The position numbers were made by a program, and so were the translations under genes. From Todiramphus chloris collaris (Eukaryota > Chordata > Aves > Coraciiformes > Alcedinidae), in NCBI GenBank assembly GCA_025345505.1, contig JANVCC010000013.1, positions 523,215 through 587,214 on the forward strand: DNA of 64,000 nucleotides, read 5' to 3'. The first letter of the stretch is position 1, and the number at the start of each line of letters is the position of its first letter. The notes below the pieces were generated by a model. It did no database searches and had not been told where the DNA came from. It saw nothing but the letters and a program-made list of their open reading frames with translations. This document shows, in pieces, positions 12,901 through 23,300 of the stretch.

Positions 12901-14319
12901 AGTATTTAGGTGGCCAGGAGTGTTACCTGCAGGCACAGTTATTGATGAACCTACAAGTCTTATGGATATTTATCCCACAGTTGTTCATTTGGCTGGAGGA
13001 ATATTGCCACAGGACAGGTATGGAGAAAATTTCCACCAAAGAAATTAATAGGAAATCTAACTGCTAAAGATTTACTGTTTCTTATCATCCTTGGAGATCT
13101 CACAAATATTCCTTAGCCTCAAGCCCATCCTGAGATTTTACTCTAGTGAGCAAACTCTCCCAGATATGCCCACGTGTGTATGTGTGTGGACAGAGCAGTT
13201 GTTCCTGCCAAAGGCCGAGTGCTAATTTCAAACCCAAGTTCAGCCTCATTCAGGAAAAAATTGGCAGCTGAGATTGTTTTGGTAGCATCTGACTTGACTT
13301 ATATACACTTACAAACACCTCTTAAGGTTATTAAACCCATCCTTCCTCAACAGATTTCTTTAAGCTCCTTTGAAAATTGCTAAATGTAAACAATTATGAG
13401 ATCAGTATTGATTTCCAAAATAAATTACTTTTTTCCACTAGACCAAGCTCCAAATATTATTTACATATTTTTAAATTAAATGAGTTGACCCAGCTATTTA
13501 AAAAATATAAAATAAATGTAGAGATTTGTATATTTGCTAGGCAGTCTGTTGGCTGCTCTAAATCCATGACCAAATTATTGCTGTATACTGTCTCAAGCAC
13601 TACTGTAGCCAATGCAAAGGCAGTGATAATTATGCAGTTCACTGTTGGGTTTTCCCCTGCCTGAATATGCTTCTCTCCATTAAATTAGGTTGATTGATGG
13701 AAAAAACTTGGTGCCTTTACTGCAAGGAAGAGCTCAAAAGTCAGAGCACGAGTTCCTGTTTCACTATTGTGGGTCCTACTTGCATGCAGTGCGATGGTAC
13801 CAAAAGGACAGTAAGTATAAATGTTTGCTCCACGGTAGCTTCAAAACTTGAGTTTTCTCCTCGTGATAAGCATCTTGCTAATTGACAAATGCATTGCATG
13901 ATGGATGGTTATCAGTTGTTGTAGTTGTGCATAAGATTTCCTTCCTGACAGGTGGAGCCATCTGGAAGGCTCATTATGTCACCCCTGTCTTTCATCCATC
14001 TGGAGCTGGGGCATGTTATGGAAAAGGAATTTGCCCATGCTTTGGGGAAGGTGTTACCCACCATGACCCTCCGTTGCTGTTTGATCTCTCACGAGACCCA
14101 TCTGAAGCCAAACCTCTGTCAGCTGACACCGAGCCCCTCTTTGACACTGTAATAAGGAAGATTGGAAGAGCCATAGAAGAGCATCGCAGGACTCTGACTC
14201 CAGTCCCAGAGCAGCTGTCCTTGTACAACATCATGTGGAAGCCATGGCTACAGCCATGCTGTGGGACATTCCCATTCTGTTGGTGTGATAAGGAAGGTGA
14301 CAGCACACAAAATTTGTGA
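6847..14319 (+). CDS. ARSD: Arylsulfatase, ARSD-like (sulfatase A), nine coding exons
   Basis: This gene encodes a type I sulfatase of the STS/ARSD/ARSL/ARSF/ARSH subgroup, which hydrolyses sulfate esters in the secretory or endomembrane system. Coding exons: 6847-6995, 8244-8365, 9216-9338, 10619-11042, 11931-12067, 12271-12405, 12855-13017, 13689-13810 and 13952-14319. All introns are GT-AG, phases match throughout, and the joined CDS is 1743 nt (580 aa), the normal family length. Residues fit the family: a hydrophobic N-terminus (1-20), metal-binding D34/D35, the formylglycine cysteine C74 in [12 protein letters not shown] with R78, K133 and H135 in IGKWHQG, a membrane hairpin near 185-207 and 212-235, H289 in HVHTPL, D341/H342 in SDHGG, and K366. 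From memory of human paralogues, the exon 3-4 segment ([23 protein letters not shown]) is closest to ARSD. The paralogue symbol is provisional; the family is certain. The start is the first Met in the first recognised exon, but that exon begins one base before the ATG in a phase that would allow an upstream coding exon. Confidence 0.93.
8244..8365 (+). CDS. ARSD: Sulfatase A exon 2: active-site formylglycine exon
   Basis: 122 bp, acceptor TTTTTTAG and donor GTTGGG. It encodes [20 protein letters not shown] followed by the sulfatase signature [17 protein letters not shown]74 is the residue converted to C-alpha-formylglycine by SUMF1, and R78 stabilises it. Confidence 0.95.
8913..8922. other. 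Assembly gap (10 N)
   Basis: Ten Ns lie in the intron between sulfatase A exons 2 and 3. The run is of fixed size, so the true missing length is unknown. The flanking exons join in phase, so no coding exon needs to be missing here. Confidence 0.99.
9216..9338 (+). CDS. ARSD: Sulfatase A exon 3
   Basis: 123 bp, bounded by CTGTCAG and GTAAGG. It encodes [20 protein letters not shown], a NET sequon at 113-115 and the first half of the second sulfatase signature (GYTTGLI). The final G is completed by the next exon to give IGKWH. Confidence 0.94.
10619..11042 (+). CDS. ARSD: Sulfatase A exon 4: catalytic Lys/His and membrane hairpin
   Basis: At 424 bp this is the largest internal exon, with acceptor TTTCAG and donor GTAAAT. 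It begins with KWHQG (K133, H135), then [18 protein letters not shown]. Two hydrophobic segments follow (about 185-207 and 212-235), which form the antiparallel membrane hairpin typical of steroid-sulfatase-like enzymes, then [16 protein letters not shown]. The corresponding exon in sulfatase B has exactly the same length. Confidence 0.95.
11931..12067 (+). CDS. ARSD: Sulfatase A exon 5
   Basis: 137 bp. It encodes [16 protein letters not shown] with the active-site histidine H289, and [15 protein letters not shown]. The acceptor is preceded by a (GTTT)n microsatellite at 11906-11927 in place of a classical pyrimidine tract. Confidence 0.94.
12271..12405 (+). CDS. ARSD: Sulfatase A exon 6: metal-ligand Asp in SDHGG
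   Basis: 135 bp. It encodes [15 protein letters not shown] and [15 protein letters not shown]341 and H342 occupy the positions of the metal-ligand pair near the active site. [10 protein letters not shown] ends the exon. Confidence 0.94.
12674..12713. repeat. (CT)n microsatellite
   Basis: An imperfect CT/TC dinucleotide run with G interruptions, in the intron before sulfatase A exon 7. It is immediately followed by a C-rich stretch. Confidence 0.9.
12855..13017 (+). CDS. ARSD: Sulfatase A exon 7
   Basis: 163 bp. It encodes [15 protein letters not shown], including the active-site lysine K366, and [16 protein letters not shown]. The acceptor follows a CT-rich and C-rich intron end. Confidence 0.94.
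13689..13810 (+). CDS. ARSD: Sulfatase A exon 8
   Basis: 122 bp. It encodes [20 protein letters not shown] and [20 protein letters not shown], part of the C-terminal sulfatase subdomain. The next intron is only 141 bp. Confidence 0.93.
13952..14319 (+). CDS. ARSD: Sulfatase A terminal coding exon
   Basis: This exon opens with [13 protein letters not shown] and runs through [20 protein letters not shown] and [18 protein letters not shown] to a TGA at 14317-14319. The cysteine-rich end is characteristic of the ARSD/ARSH/ARSL group. Confidence 0.95.
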
Positions 14320-14423
14320 AATTAAATTTCTGTTCATAAGTACTATGGCACTGAGTCCTCTGTTGACAAAGCTTTTGGAAAATAACTGTGTCCTTTATCT
14401 CACTGGAAAACAAAATCAATGAA

Positions 14424-14429
14424 AATAAA
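14424..14429 (+). terminator. Poly(A) signal of sulfatase A
   Basis: AATAAA lies about 105 nt after the stop codon, followed by a T/G-containing stretch. It is the first canonical hexamer downstream, so the 3' UTR is probably short. Confidence 0.7.
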
Positions 14430-17400
14430 GTAAGTAAATGTTGATCAGAGATTTTCACCTTCATTCTTCACCACTAGCCAAAGGTCTAAGGTAATCCTGT
14501 CTAGTGTAGGAAAGGGCTTGAATGGAAATTGGTTTTGCATGTAAGAGATGGCTGTAGAGGTATACGTCTAAACTCTACCTAACTTATGCTTATTCAACGA
14601 AGACAGTTGGAGAACTCTGTAGAGAGCCTAGTGTATGGTACTGAGCAGGCAGCAGTAAGAAGTACTAGACTTAGAACTCTAGCTTTTTGTAGTTGTGCCC
14701 TTGTAGTCCATAAAACCATGGCTGTACTCCATCCAAACATAATAGTTTGTATCATTATTGCTCCCTGTACTTCTCTGTTATCTCCGCTGTAATCTTGCTG
14801 AGATGCTGAACAACACCTGAGACAGAGTGAAACTGATCTAGTGAGGGATCATCCTCAAGTTGTGAATAACTTTTTGAAGAGATCTATGGCTTTAACTGCG
14901 TTAACAGTAACATATATCACAAACAGTGCAGAATGTTTGAGTATAACTCTGCAACAGTTAGAGGAGAAAGAGAAACATTTTGCTTTTCAGAAAGAGGTCA
15001 TGGTGCATACTAATTTCACAAACAGCAATTTTGTTGAATATAAGATGCTGATAAAAATGTTTTGGATTAATAGCCTGTACTGTTTCAATGTTAGTTCCAG
15101 AAAAACAAGGTTGATTTGAAAGTCATATTGAATTAATGCTCAAAAGTATTTGATAGCAGTATACATAGATTTCTAAATTTCAACAAAGCAAGCTTGACAA
15201 TACTAGTTCAAAAAACAAACAACTGCACCCCCCAGGAAAATACCCACAAGCAAACCAAAAATCCTGCAGTGGTGTGACCCTAGACAGACTCTCTAAGGAT
15301 ACCGAGAGACATTTGCACTGAAGTTTACAGAGAAATTGCAGAGACTTTAGGGTTTTGAATTGTATTCATTACTGAGGTTTTTGCAGGAGTGGATGAACGC
15401 AGAGTTTATTATAAGCATGCTAATAGAACTCTAAAGAACTTGGGGGTCAAAGTGAGCAAATGGAAGCAGATTATTTTTGTTTGCTTTTGTTGTTGTAGTC
15501 CAACCCCTATGGAATATCCCAGCAAACATTGTACTTGCTCAGACTGTTTAGTTGATTAACAGTTTTCTTTTTACCTCTTAGAGTTTTCCATAAATGTAAC
15601 ACAGAAACAATTTCACAAATTTCTGTTTGTGTCGTTTCAACAGTTATGCTCTTCACCACTGTAAATTCACCCTGAAAATTTGTCAAAAGAAGGGACTATA
15701 TGAACGCTAATTTAGACATGTGCAAAAAGCCAGATAGAAAGTGGCAGTATAAAGCACACAATGACTCAAAAATAGAGGTTTTGCTGGCAGAGAATTTGCC
15801 TATATGTACCAGTGTGTAAACAGTAGCTTCCTGTGCTCAGGCACAGTGAAAAACCAGTTACCATAATAGGAGGAAGTAGTGGAGGGCTCAAAATGCAAAG
15901 ATAATCCTATCTTTTCTCCTTCATTGTTACAAAGGTCTTCCTTTTTTTTTTTTTTTTTTTTTTTTTTAATAAAGCTTGGTTCTGTTGCAGAACCAAGTCA
16001 TCACAGCTGTTACCTCCGTATTGGGTCACTAACATAGTGGAAACAAACAGGATGCAGGTCTGTGCTAGCAGAATGCCTCCTCTGCTTCCAGGGAGATTTA
16101 TTATCACGGAAAAATGTAAAGGGCAGGGGGGGGTTGTGGTGTTTTGGGTTGGGGTTGGTTGGTCGCTTGGTTGTTTTTTGGTTTTTTTTTTAAGGCATGC
16201 CAGCAGCAGCATGGGTACGTCTTCAGTAGTGGTCACATGGTGAGAAACATGTAAACAGTCTAGAAAGGCTGATAGAAAAGTTTAGTCATAATTTGGACGA
16301 AAGACTGATGGAAATTAATACTTATGTTACTGGCAACATTTGAAGATCCCTCTTTCCAAAGTTATGATGTAATTTTTAAGTAATATAATTTCTTCCAAGA
16401 AAAATCTTTGTACCAGAAGCATCACAAACTGTTAAGTAATCATATAAAGTATGTAGTATATTCATATAGGTATAAGTAGCCTAATTTGAAAACTTACCTT
16501 ATAAAAATGAGTATAGTCATGAGCACAAGGAGGTCAACAAACGAAAAGCTGCTGCCAACTGTGATTAGCCCTGCAATGCACTGTACAAATCTGATAGTTT
16601 AAGCTGCTTCATCTTTCCACCTCACTGACTCATACTGTTTTCTCTAAAACACAGTGTTAAATTCAGCATTCACTGTATTCAAGTAGCTCAGAGAACTGAA
16701 ATGTCAACAAACATATGAGAGCGCCTCTACATACTTAAGATCTTTTGAAGGGTAAAGTATTAACTTCTGAAAGAAGTGTGAGTAGGGAGTGGAATACGAA
16801 ACTTTCAGTTCTTGGGAGTGGGGGAATAAAGTGCAATTATTATCTTCAGTACAGGTAGGTCTACCTTTCCTGAAAATGCAGTGAAGAAGGAAAGGCAACG
16901 TGACAGAAGAAAAGGGGGAGAACAAGACAGTCCCATTACCCTGCCCGTAAGGCTGGAAACATAAGGTGAAAGAAACAAAACCCCAGGGCTCCAAGTACTG
17001 TGTTGTTATTTAGAGCATTTCTTTTGAGGCTCTGAAATAAAGCAGTGACAGGTTTTATTCAAATCTGCACAGAATTAACTGGATAGGGAATCTAGCAAAG
17101 GCAGTAGCCACGTTGTGCCAGTATTTCGAGACTAAGGACTTTGTACTCTGCCTGGAATTCACATAAAACCTGCACGGCTGTTCCAGTTTGGCAGTTGCTG
17201 GCAGGGATCCCAGAAAGTTTCTGTGCTGGAGACTGGGGGAAGGGAGAGTAAGAGGAAAAGGAGCAAGTTCCAGCCCGCTTCCTCCCACACACATCTTAGA
17301 GGATCAGGACTGCTCAGCACACCAAGAAGCGAGAGGAATTCCAGAGCAGGAAGAATATTTGAGACGAGGGTTTGTTTTTCATATTGTTAAAAGGGGTTGG

Positions 17401-20324
17401 ACTTTTTAATTAGTCTTACTGTGGTGCAGTGGCTTACAGAAGGAATTATTATCTGATGTATTCTTGTATTTCTTTGAGTAACTGCTGATTTCTGGAGGCT
17501 GATGTTAGATTTATGGATTAAGAGGGTTTTTTTATTTAACAGCTAAAGAAACTGGACAAGCCCTAAGGCCCAGTACTGGGTGCATCGCACTCCTAGCGAT
17601 GTCAGTGAGCGCTGCTACAAGAAGGAATCCTCCCCTACCAGAGAAATAGGAATATTTAAAATGTTGTGAAGATTAGGGCTTTTTTAAACAAGTTTGATAT
17701 TTCTTCTCATGCTTTAGTAAGGTTGGTGTTCCTAAAATGGGTTGCAGTAAGTCAAGAAACACTAATTTTAATCATGTCACTGACAGTGGAATTAAGACGC
17801 AAATGTCTTTTAATACCACCTGAACTCCCTGGTTCAAAACTCACAGCCCTCCTAAAGGGATGTGTCTAAATACAAATTTCTTGTCTAAATACCATTGTGC
17901 CTGCTGTCACCAGCTGGTCACATGACCCTGTGAGGAGAATGTGGAAGTTGATCGTAGAGCTGTTGTACCAGCTTGGAAAGCTTATCGACACCCCTGGGAA
18001 ATCAAGGTCTTTCATGTCTAGGTTGGTCTGGTTCCTTTGCTCCACCACAGCTCACCACAGCTGTGTGATGATCCTCAGCTACTCCGCCTAGGCTGACAAC
18101 AGTTTCACTGCCCCAAACCCTTTAAATACAATGCTGCCTACCAGTTGCTAGGAAGGCAGAGCTCTGTGTCCATTGTTAAAGCACTGTAAATATGTTTCCA
18201 TTATAGGTAAGGACCAGAGACCTTGCTAGTTCTTCCTTCTCACAGGTTAATGCCTTATGTGCGCTTGTCTGATTGTCACCTCAGCTTCCCCTGTGGGGCC
18301 ACAGTTCATTGAGGGTTTGGGGGACCTGCTGCCAGGCTGTGATTCTGAGGCACCAATACCATACAAATAAAGGATTTGAGATCCTAGTAGTGAATCCTTT
18401 GTTTCAAATTAATACAGCCTGCTTTTCAAAGCCTGGCATTAAGCTTCTGGCATGTGCATTCACAGTATGGCCAGTGCATTCTGTCAGAGGGATCTTGCTG
18501 CTTCCCCATTAACCTCTGACTCAGCCAGTGGGTAGGGAGGATGAGCACACAGTACTGTCTGTCAGGGTCTTGCCAACAGAGAGGGGAAGCCTCACCAACC
18601 CTCTGGAAAATTCCATAACTGAGATCAAGCTTTTAAAATTCTTTTGTAATTTTTTTTTTTTTTTTTTAATTTTCCATATTGTCTCAACCATAGTCAAACA
18701 AACATCTAGATGTTACTTGGAAAAACTCTCAATGGACCCCAGGTTCTGACTCCCTTTATACTTTTTTTCCTGGTCAGAATAATATAATCTGCAAATTTTT
18801 TTATCATATGGCTCATCCTTTGCAATGCATAGGGCAGGATTATACTCTGCTCTGGCCAGTATAGCATTCTTCAGTTACACTGAACGTTAACACTTTTATG
18901 TACCAAAAAGGCAGAAAAAAAGTTCTCTCAGAAAAGGCAGTATTTTCTCACTGGAGGACATGCTGATTTTAGAGAAAAAACAACACTAAAGCCTTTCCTT
19001 AGCGAAGATGGAACTTTTCATTCACCTGTGTTAGAAGTGACTTTACACTTACAAACATGCTTTTAGTTGTTATTGAAGGCAAATACTCTAAGTGGTTTCA
19101 ATCTCCTTACTAGAGCCAACAACATCTTTGTTCTTGTGCTGGTTTGAGATGGAAAGAAGTGTGGAAAAGTAGGGATTTCACATGGATGGGATATTTCAGA
19201 TTTTTATCTCTTTTCACAGTGAAGGAAAGAATCTCTAAATTTATTCTAGTGTACACCATGAAGATGAATAGATGCCAGTCCCCACTGGAGCCAGTTTATG
19301 ATGTACTTCTGCATGACTGTTTGCACAATTCCAGCATGATGTTTTCTGAAGATCCCTTAGTCTGTGGCCATTCACAAGGAGAAGGAGTGCACTTCCCAAG
19401 CCATTCTTTGTCCAAAGTGACTAGGTGTGCTTTCTCTTTCAGCAAGTATAGGAAATTGCTTCCACTCACAGAATTTTCTTTGCCAGACATAAGTATTAAA
19501 AAACTAAAAGGTTATTTCTAGATTTTTAAAGTCCAGGTTGAATTCATAGAGTTGGCAGGTAGAAAAAAATGGCTTGTTAAATTTAAAAATGGCATTAGGC
19601 TTTGAAGACCTTTAAGCAAATAATCATAATGATATTTATGATTCTGAACAGATTTTTAGTAACGTTCAGCTAGAAACATCTCCTTGAATGTACTAGATGG
19701 CATCCAAACCTAGGAACATTCCAGTCCCTTTCCAAAGAACTACACGGCAAATATTAATTTCCAGGGTGGCTTTTCTTTGAGATATTTTTGTAGTTTCTAA
19801 GCTCACAGTAAGGTTTAGATTCTTTTCTTGGACCTTAAAAAAAAACTGAGGTTAATCAGAAATCACATACTGGCTTTACTTATCATTACCTCATTTGTAA
19901 AATGCTTAAAACCTTCCTTTCAGTGAACACCAACAGTTTGGTGCATGTATAGAGCAGCTGGCACCTTTAACACTTGTCTAAACCTATAGGCATTTAGCCT
20001 TCTTTCCAAATGCTCACAAGTTCCCCTGAAGTTATTGGCAGCTGGGAACAGGCCAGATGTTTCAAAACTGCATGCTGCGCTATCTGACCTTACCTGTCCT
20101 CAGAAATGCTCTTTCTGCCTCACAGTGTCAATTCAACAGGGTTCTGCAAGAACACATTCAGGAATGTACAGGCTACGTAAGCAAACCCTTGTAGTTCAGC
20201 CTACCTCTGCTGCAGCCAGACGCAGGCAGTGGCAATACAATTGAGGCAATGCAGTTAATGACCAACCTCACAGACAAGATCACCAGAGCTACCGGGCTCT
20301 GTTTTTATTTATTTTGTTTTTCAG
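14430..20324. other. Intergenic between the two sulfatase genes
   Basis: About 5.9 kb. It holds a T26 homopolymer with an adjacent perfect hairpin (15942-15997), a G/T-rich block with quadruplex-type G-runs (16121-16190) and a shorter T tract near 18650-18668. Open frames such as 19144-19521 lack any recognised domain. The 5' non-coding exon and promoter of sulfatase B should lie here, but I could not identify them and there is no CpG-rich block. Confidence 0.55.
15942..15967. repeat. T26 homopolymer
   Basis: Twenty-six consecutive T residues, directly followed by AATAAAG and a 10-bp perfect inverted repeat. Read on the minus strand it would be an A-tail, but I see no retrocopied gene beside it. 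Confidence 0.95.
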
Positions 20325-20332
20325 CAGAATTT

Positions 20333-20338
20333 ATGTGA
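20333..20338 (+). promoter_or_regulatory. Start-stop upstream ORF (ATGTGA) before the sulfatase B start
   Basis: An ATG directly followed by TGA sits in the predicted first coding exon, with six bases between it and the proposed start ATG at 20345. The TGA is also an in-frame stop for the main reading frame, so 20345 is the first usable Met of that frame. Minimal ATG-stop elements can reduce or stall initiation; here this is inference only. Confidence 0.4.
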
Positions 20339-20344
20339 ACAACT

Positions 20345-20397
20345 ATGCACCTGTTTTATACAAGGGGACGCCATGAAGTTTACTGGGGAAAAGAACG
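20345..20397 (+). CDS. ARSH: Sulfatase B coding exon 1 (N-terminal lead)
   Basis: The exon begins after a T-rich acceptor (AG at 20323-20324 or 20326-20327) and ends at CG|GTAAGG. From the ATG at 20345 it gives 17 codons plus two bases ([17 protein letters not shown], then split Arg), which join exon 2 in the frame leading to ADDLGIGD. Exon 2 has no in-frame ATG, so an upstream coding exon is required, and this one fits by position, donor and phase. The later ATG at 20372 is in another frame and would hit a stop at the start of exon 2. Confidence 0.6.
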
Positions 20398-23300
20398 GTA
20401 AGGAGACATTCACTGAGGGCTTTTTCTGGCATTTAAGTGTTGTGCTTATGAGAATGTAAACAGATTTCTTGCTTCACCTCCCCTACCACCCCTAAAAAGC
20501 CAACTCTTATTGAGAATCTAAGAGCAGCTAATGAAGATTTAAAACTATTGGTATTTCAAGCCATTTTACTCTAGTTTTATAGAACATGGAGGTTTAGGAG
20601 TATATATAATATATGGTATAATACATTTACTACGTTCTAGCATATGTATTTTACTTCAGTTGAACATCTGTAAGCTGCCTGTTATAAACACCTTGAGCAG
20701 CTAAGACATTTGCTGAGATATTCTTAAGGTTTTCTACAAAGATAGCCAAGATTATGCCTTTTGATGCAACCTTGGCTTTGTAGATGGTCCCATGGCTGAA
20801 GACCACCTTCCAGATGCAGTCTGTAGCACTGGGTGCAGTCTGTGCAATAGTCAAGGCATTGCCATCATAACCAGTGTGCCTCCACACCAACCACCTTCAA
20901 TCTCCTGTCCCACTCATTCTAGGAGCCTTAACAAGAACCGCCTACATCTCTGTACAAGGGGTGCCTCAGGAGACTTGCCAGGATCCAACCACTCATTCAG
21001 CTTGAAAACTGCTAAAACCAATGCAAATCTCAATAAAGAAACGTATACACAAGATTACTGTACGAATGAAAAACAAACCAAACCAAACTCAAAACTTTGG
21101 GTTTTAGAAAACGCAGGAACTTTTGTAAATATTCAGGAGCTCCATCTGCTGGCAGTACTTGGTAGCTGATTCCATGTGAACTGAGTCATAAAACTTCAAG
21201 AATAGCTTAAAGTCTATTGTAAAGCTTACGAATGTTTTTGTAATGTTAATTCTTTACTTTTAATTTCAGGAGCTGCCTAAATATTTGGCTAATTTTATGC
21301 TTGTTTCCAAGAACCTGTGTATCAAATCCTTCAAAACCCAATTTTTTGCTTATACTGGCTGATGATCTTGGTATCGGAGATGTGGGTTGTTATGGCAATG
21401 ATACAATAAGGTAAGAATATATTCTATGAAATAAATTGTTCCTTCCTGTTGAATTTCAGTGCAGAAAACACTGATGACACTTGCTATTCAAAAATTCATT
21501 ATTAATTGATTAGTTTATCTAGATACACTTTTTTTTTTTAAATCATATACAAAACAAATGTTCTACTGCAAGAGTAGTAATTATACAGGCATTCTTAAGC
21601 AAGTTTCTTGGACTTCTAATTTTCAGCATTTACAGTCAGAACTTTGTAAATGTGTCCATGTACTCTACTTGACAGGCTTAGGTGTAGTTTATAAATTTCC
21701 ACAACTTCAGGATCAAAATATTGAAGACTGAGATTAGGATTTAATATCAGCTAACAATGCTAGTAGGCCTGTTATAAAATGACAGCTCAGTTTATGTGAT
21801 ATAGTTATCTCGTGTGTGTATAGATTGATTGTGTGCGTATACATATCTCTCTTCTGTCTGTAACATATTATAGTCTTGGAAATTTCATTGTTCTATATTA
21901 ATGGAACCTTTTTCACTGTGCTTCATGAGTTTTTGTATGGGATGGATCTGAAATACCTTTTTTGTTGATTTTTTTTTTAATTAATAAAAGCACATTTATC
22001 CATGGAAAATTAATTTCTAAGGTGTCAAAGTATCAAAAAATACATAACAGAGCTTTCCTAGTTGAACTGTAGATAAACAGTTTTGTAAATTTGATGGTGA
22101 TGTCCTCAACAAAGCTAGGAGGAGTGGGATACCACAAAGTTCTGTGTGATACATCAGAGATGCGATTTTTCTCATTAGGACCCCTAACATTGATGGCCTG
22201 GCAAATGAAGGAGTGAGACTTACTCAGCACATTGCTGCAGCTGCAGTCTGTACTCCGAGCAGAGCAGCTTTCCTGACTGGCAGATACCCCATCAGATCAG
22301 GTTGGGCCTCTCTCTAATGGTTCACTGCAGTTTGTCTAGCCATTACTGCTATTAAGAATCCCCTTAAGTAAATTCTTAAGACTAGTTAATCTAAGGATTT
22401 GGGGTCTCAGTGAGATGGGCAAAAATAAAGATGACTAGATTTAGCATTTGACTTCTATGGGAAAATCCCCACATAAAGCACATTTAATGTGGCTAAGTGA
22501 CTACACAGAAATGGCTGAAAATCCAAACAGCACAAAGAACCCAGAGGTAGAAACAGGAAGAAAATTGTGTAAGCACTCTATGTTCAGTGGTATTAATAAT
22601 ACATTAAGTGTAATAACTTGCTGGCAAACTTTTTCATAGTGAAATATGTCAGGCTGTGGAATAGTTCTCAACACTAATGTTTTAAAGCAGATCTACATCA
22701 GCCATGTTAATTCATGATAGAAAACTTCAGCCGCTGCACATGGCAGTAACAACCACTGTAGCTCTGACTTGCTAAAGGAGAAAGGTAATCATGAACTGTA
22801 CATTTCAGAAGTGTGCACCCCTGACTCTGTAAGCCTTTTGTTCTATATAGAACTTTTCTTTCCCACCCACACCTTTTAATATTTCATTTTAATAGAACTT
22901 TGCTTACAAGAGATTGCCTAATATCCAAACATGGACATCTTAGTGACATTTCTCTTAGTGACATTTGTAGACACCCCAGCATAGCTGAGGACTAGTAGAT
23001 AATGACATGGGACTTGGAGGTGACATCATTCCAGAGGTCAATCAGAATATCCCAGGGTATATTAAACAGCTTATAAAAAGGCACTAATCTTAGGCAATAG
23101 AGGCCTATACATTAGAAAGAACAATCTGAGAAGAATGAAAATCTGAAATCTGGCTTGTTTAAAGATTGTTACTCCTCTCTAGGCATGGCATCCAGCACTC
23201 AACGGCAGGTTCTCTTTTGGAATGGGGTTTCTGGTGGCCTTCCACCAAATGAGACTACTTTTGCCAGAATACTGCAGCAAAGAGGTTATTCTACAGCACT

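Larger units (their letters stand above)
6996..13688 (+). other. Introns of sulfatase A
   Basis: The six longer introns are 6996-8243, 8366-9215, 9339-10618, 11043-11930, 12406-12854 and 13018-13688. Apart from the N gap, a 9-bp inverted repeat (8546-8571), the (GTTT)n tract and the CT/C-rich block near 12674-12749, I see only unannotatable single-copy sequence. No CR1 copy is present in this gene. Confidence 0.7.

Noticed and set aside
15942-15967. T26 as the A-tail of a minus-strand processed pseudogene
   Set aside because: No AATAAA in the correct place and no gene-like sequence lies beside it; the adjacent sequence is a hairpin.
19144-19521. 125-codon open frame between the sulfatases
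   Set aside because: No recognisable motif or promoter context. It could hide an unknown exon, but nothing supports that.
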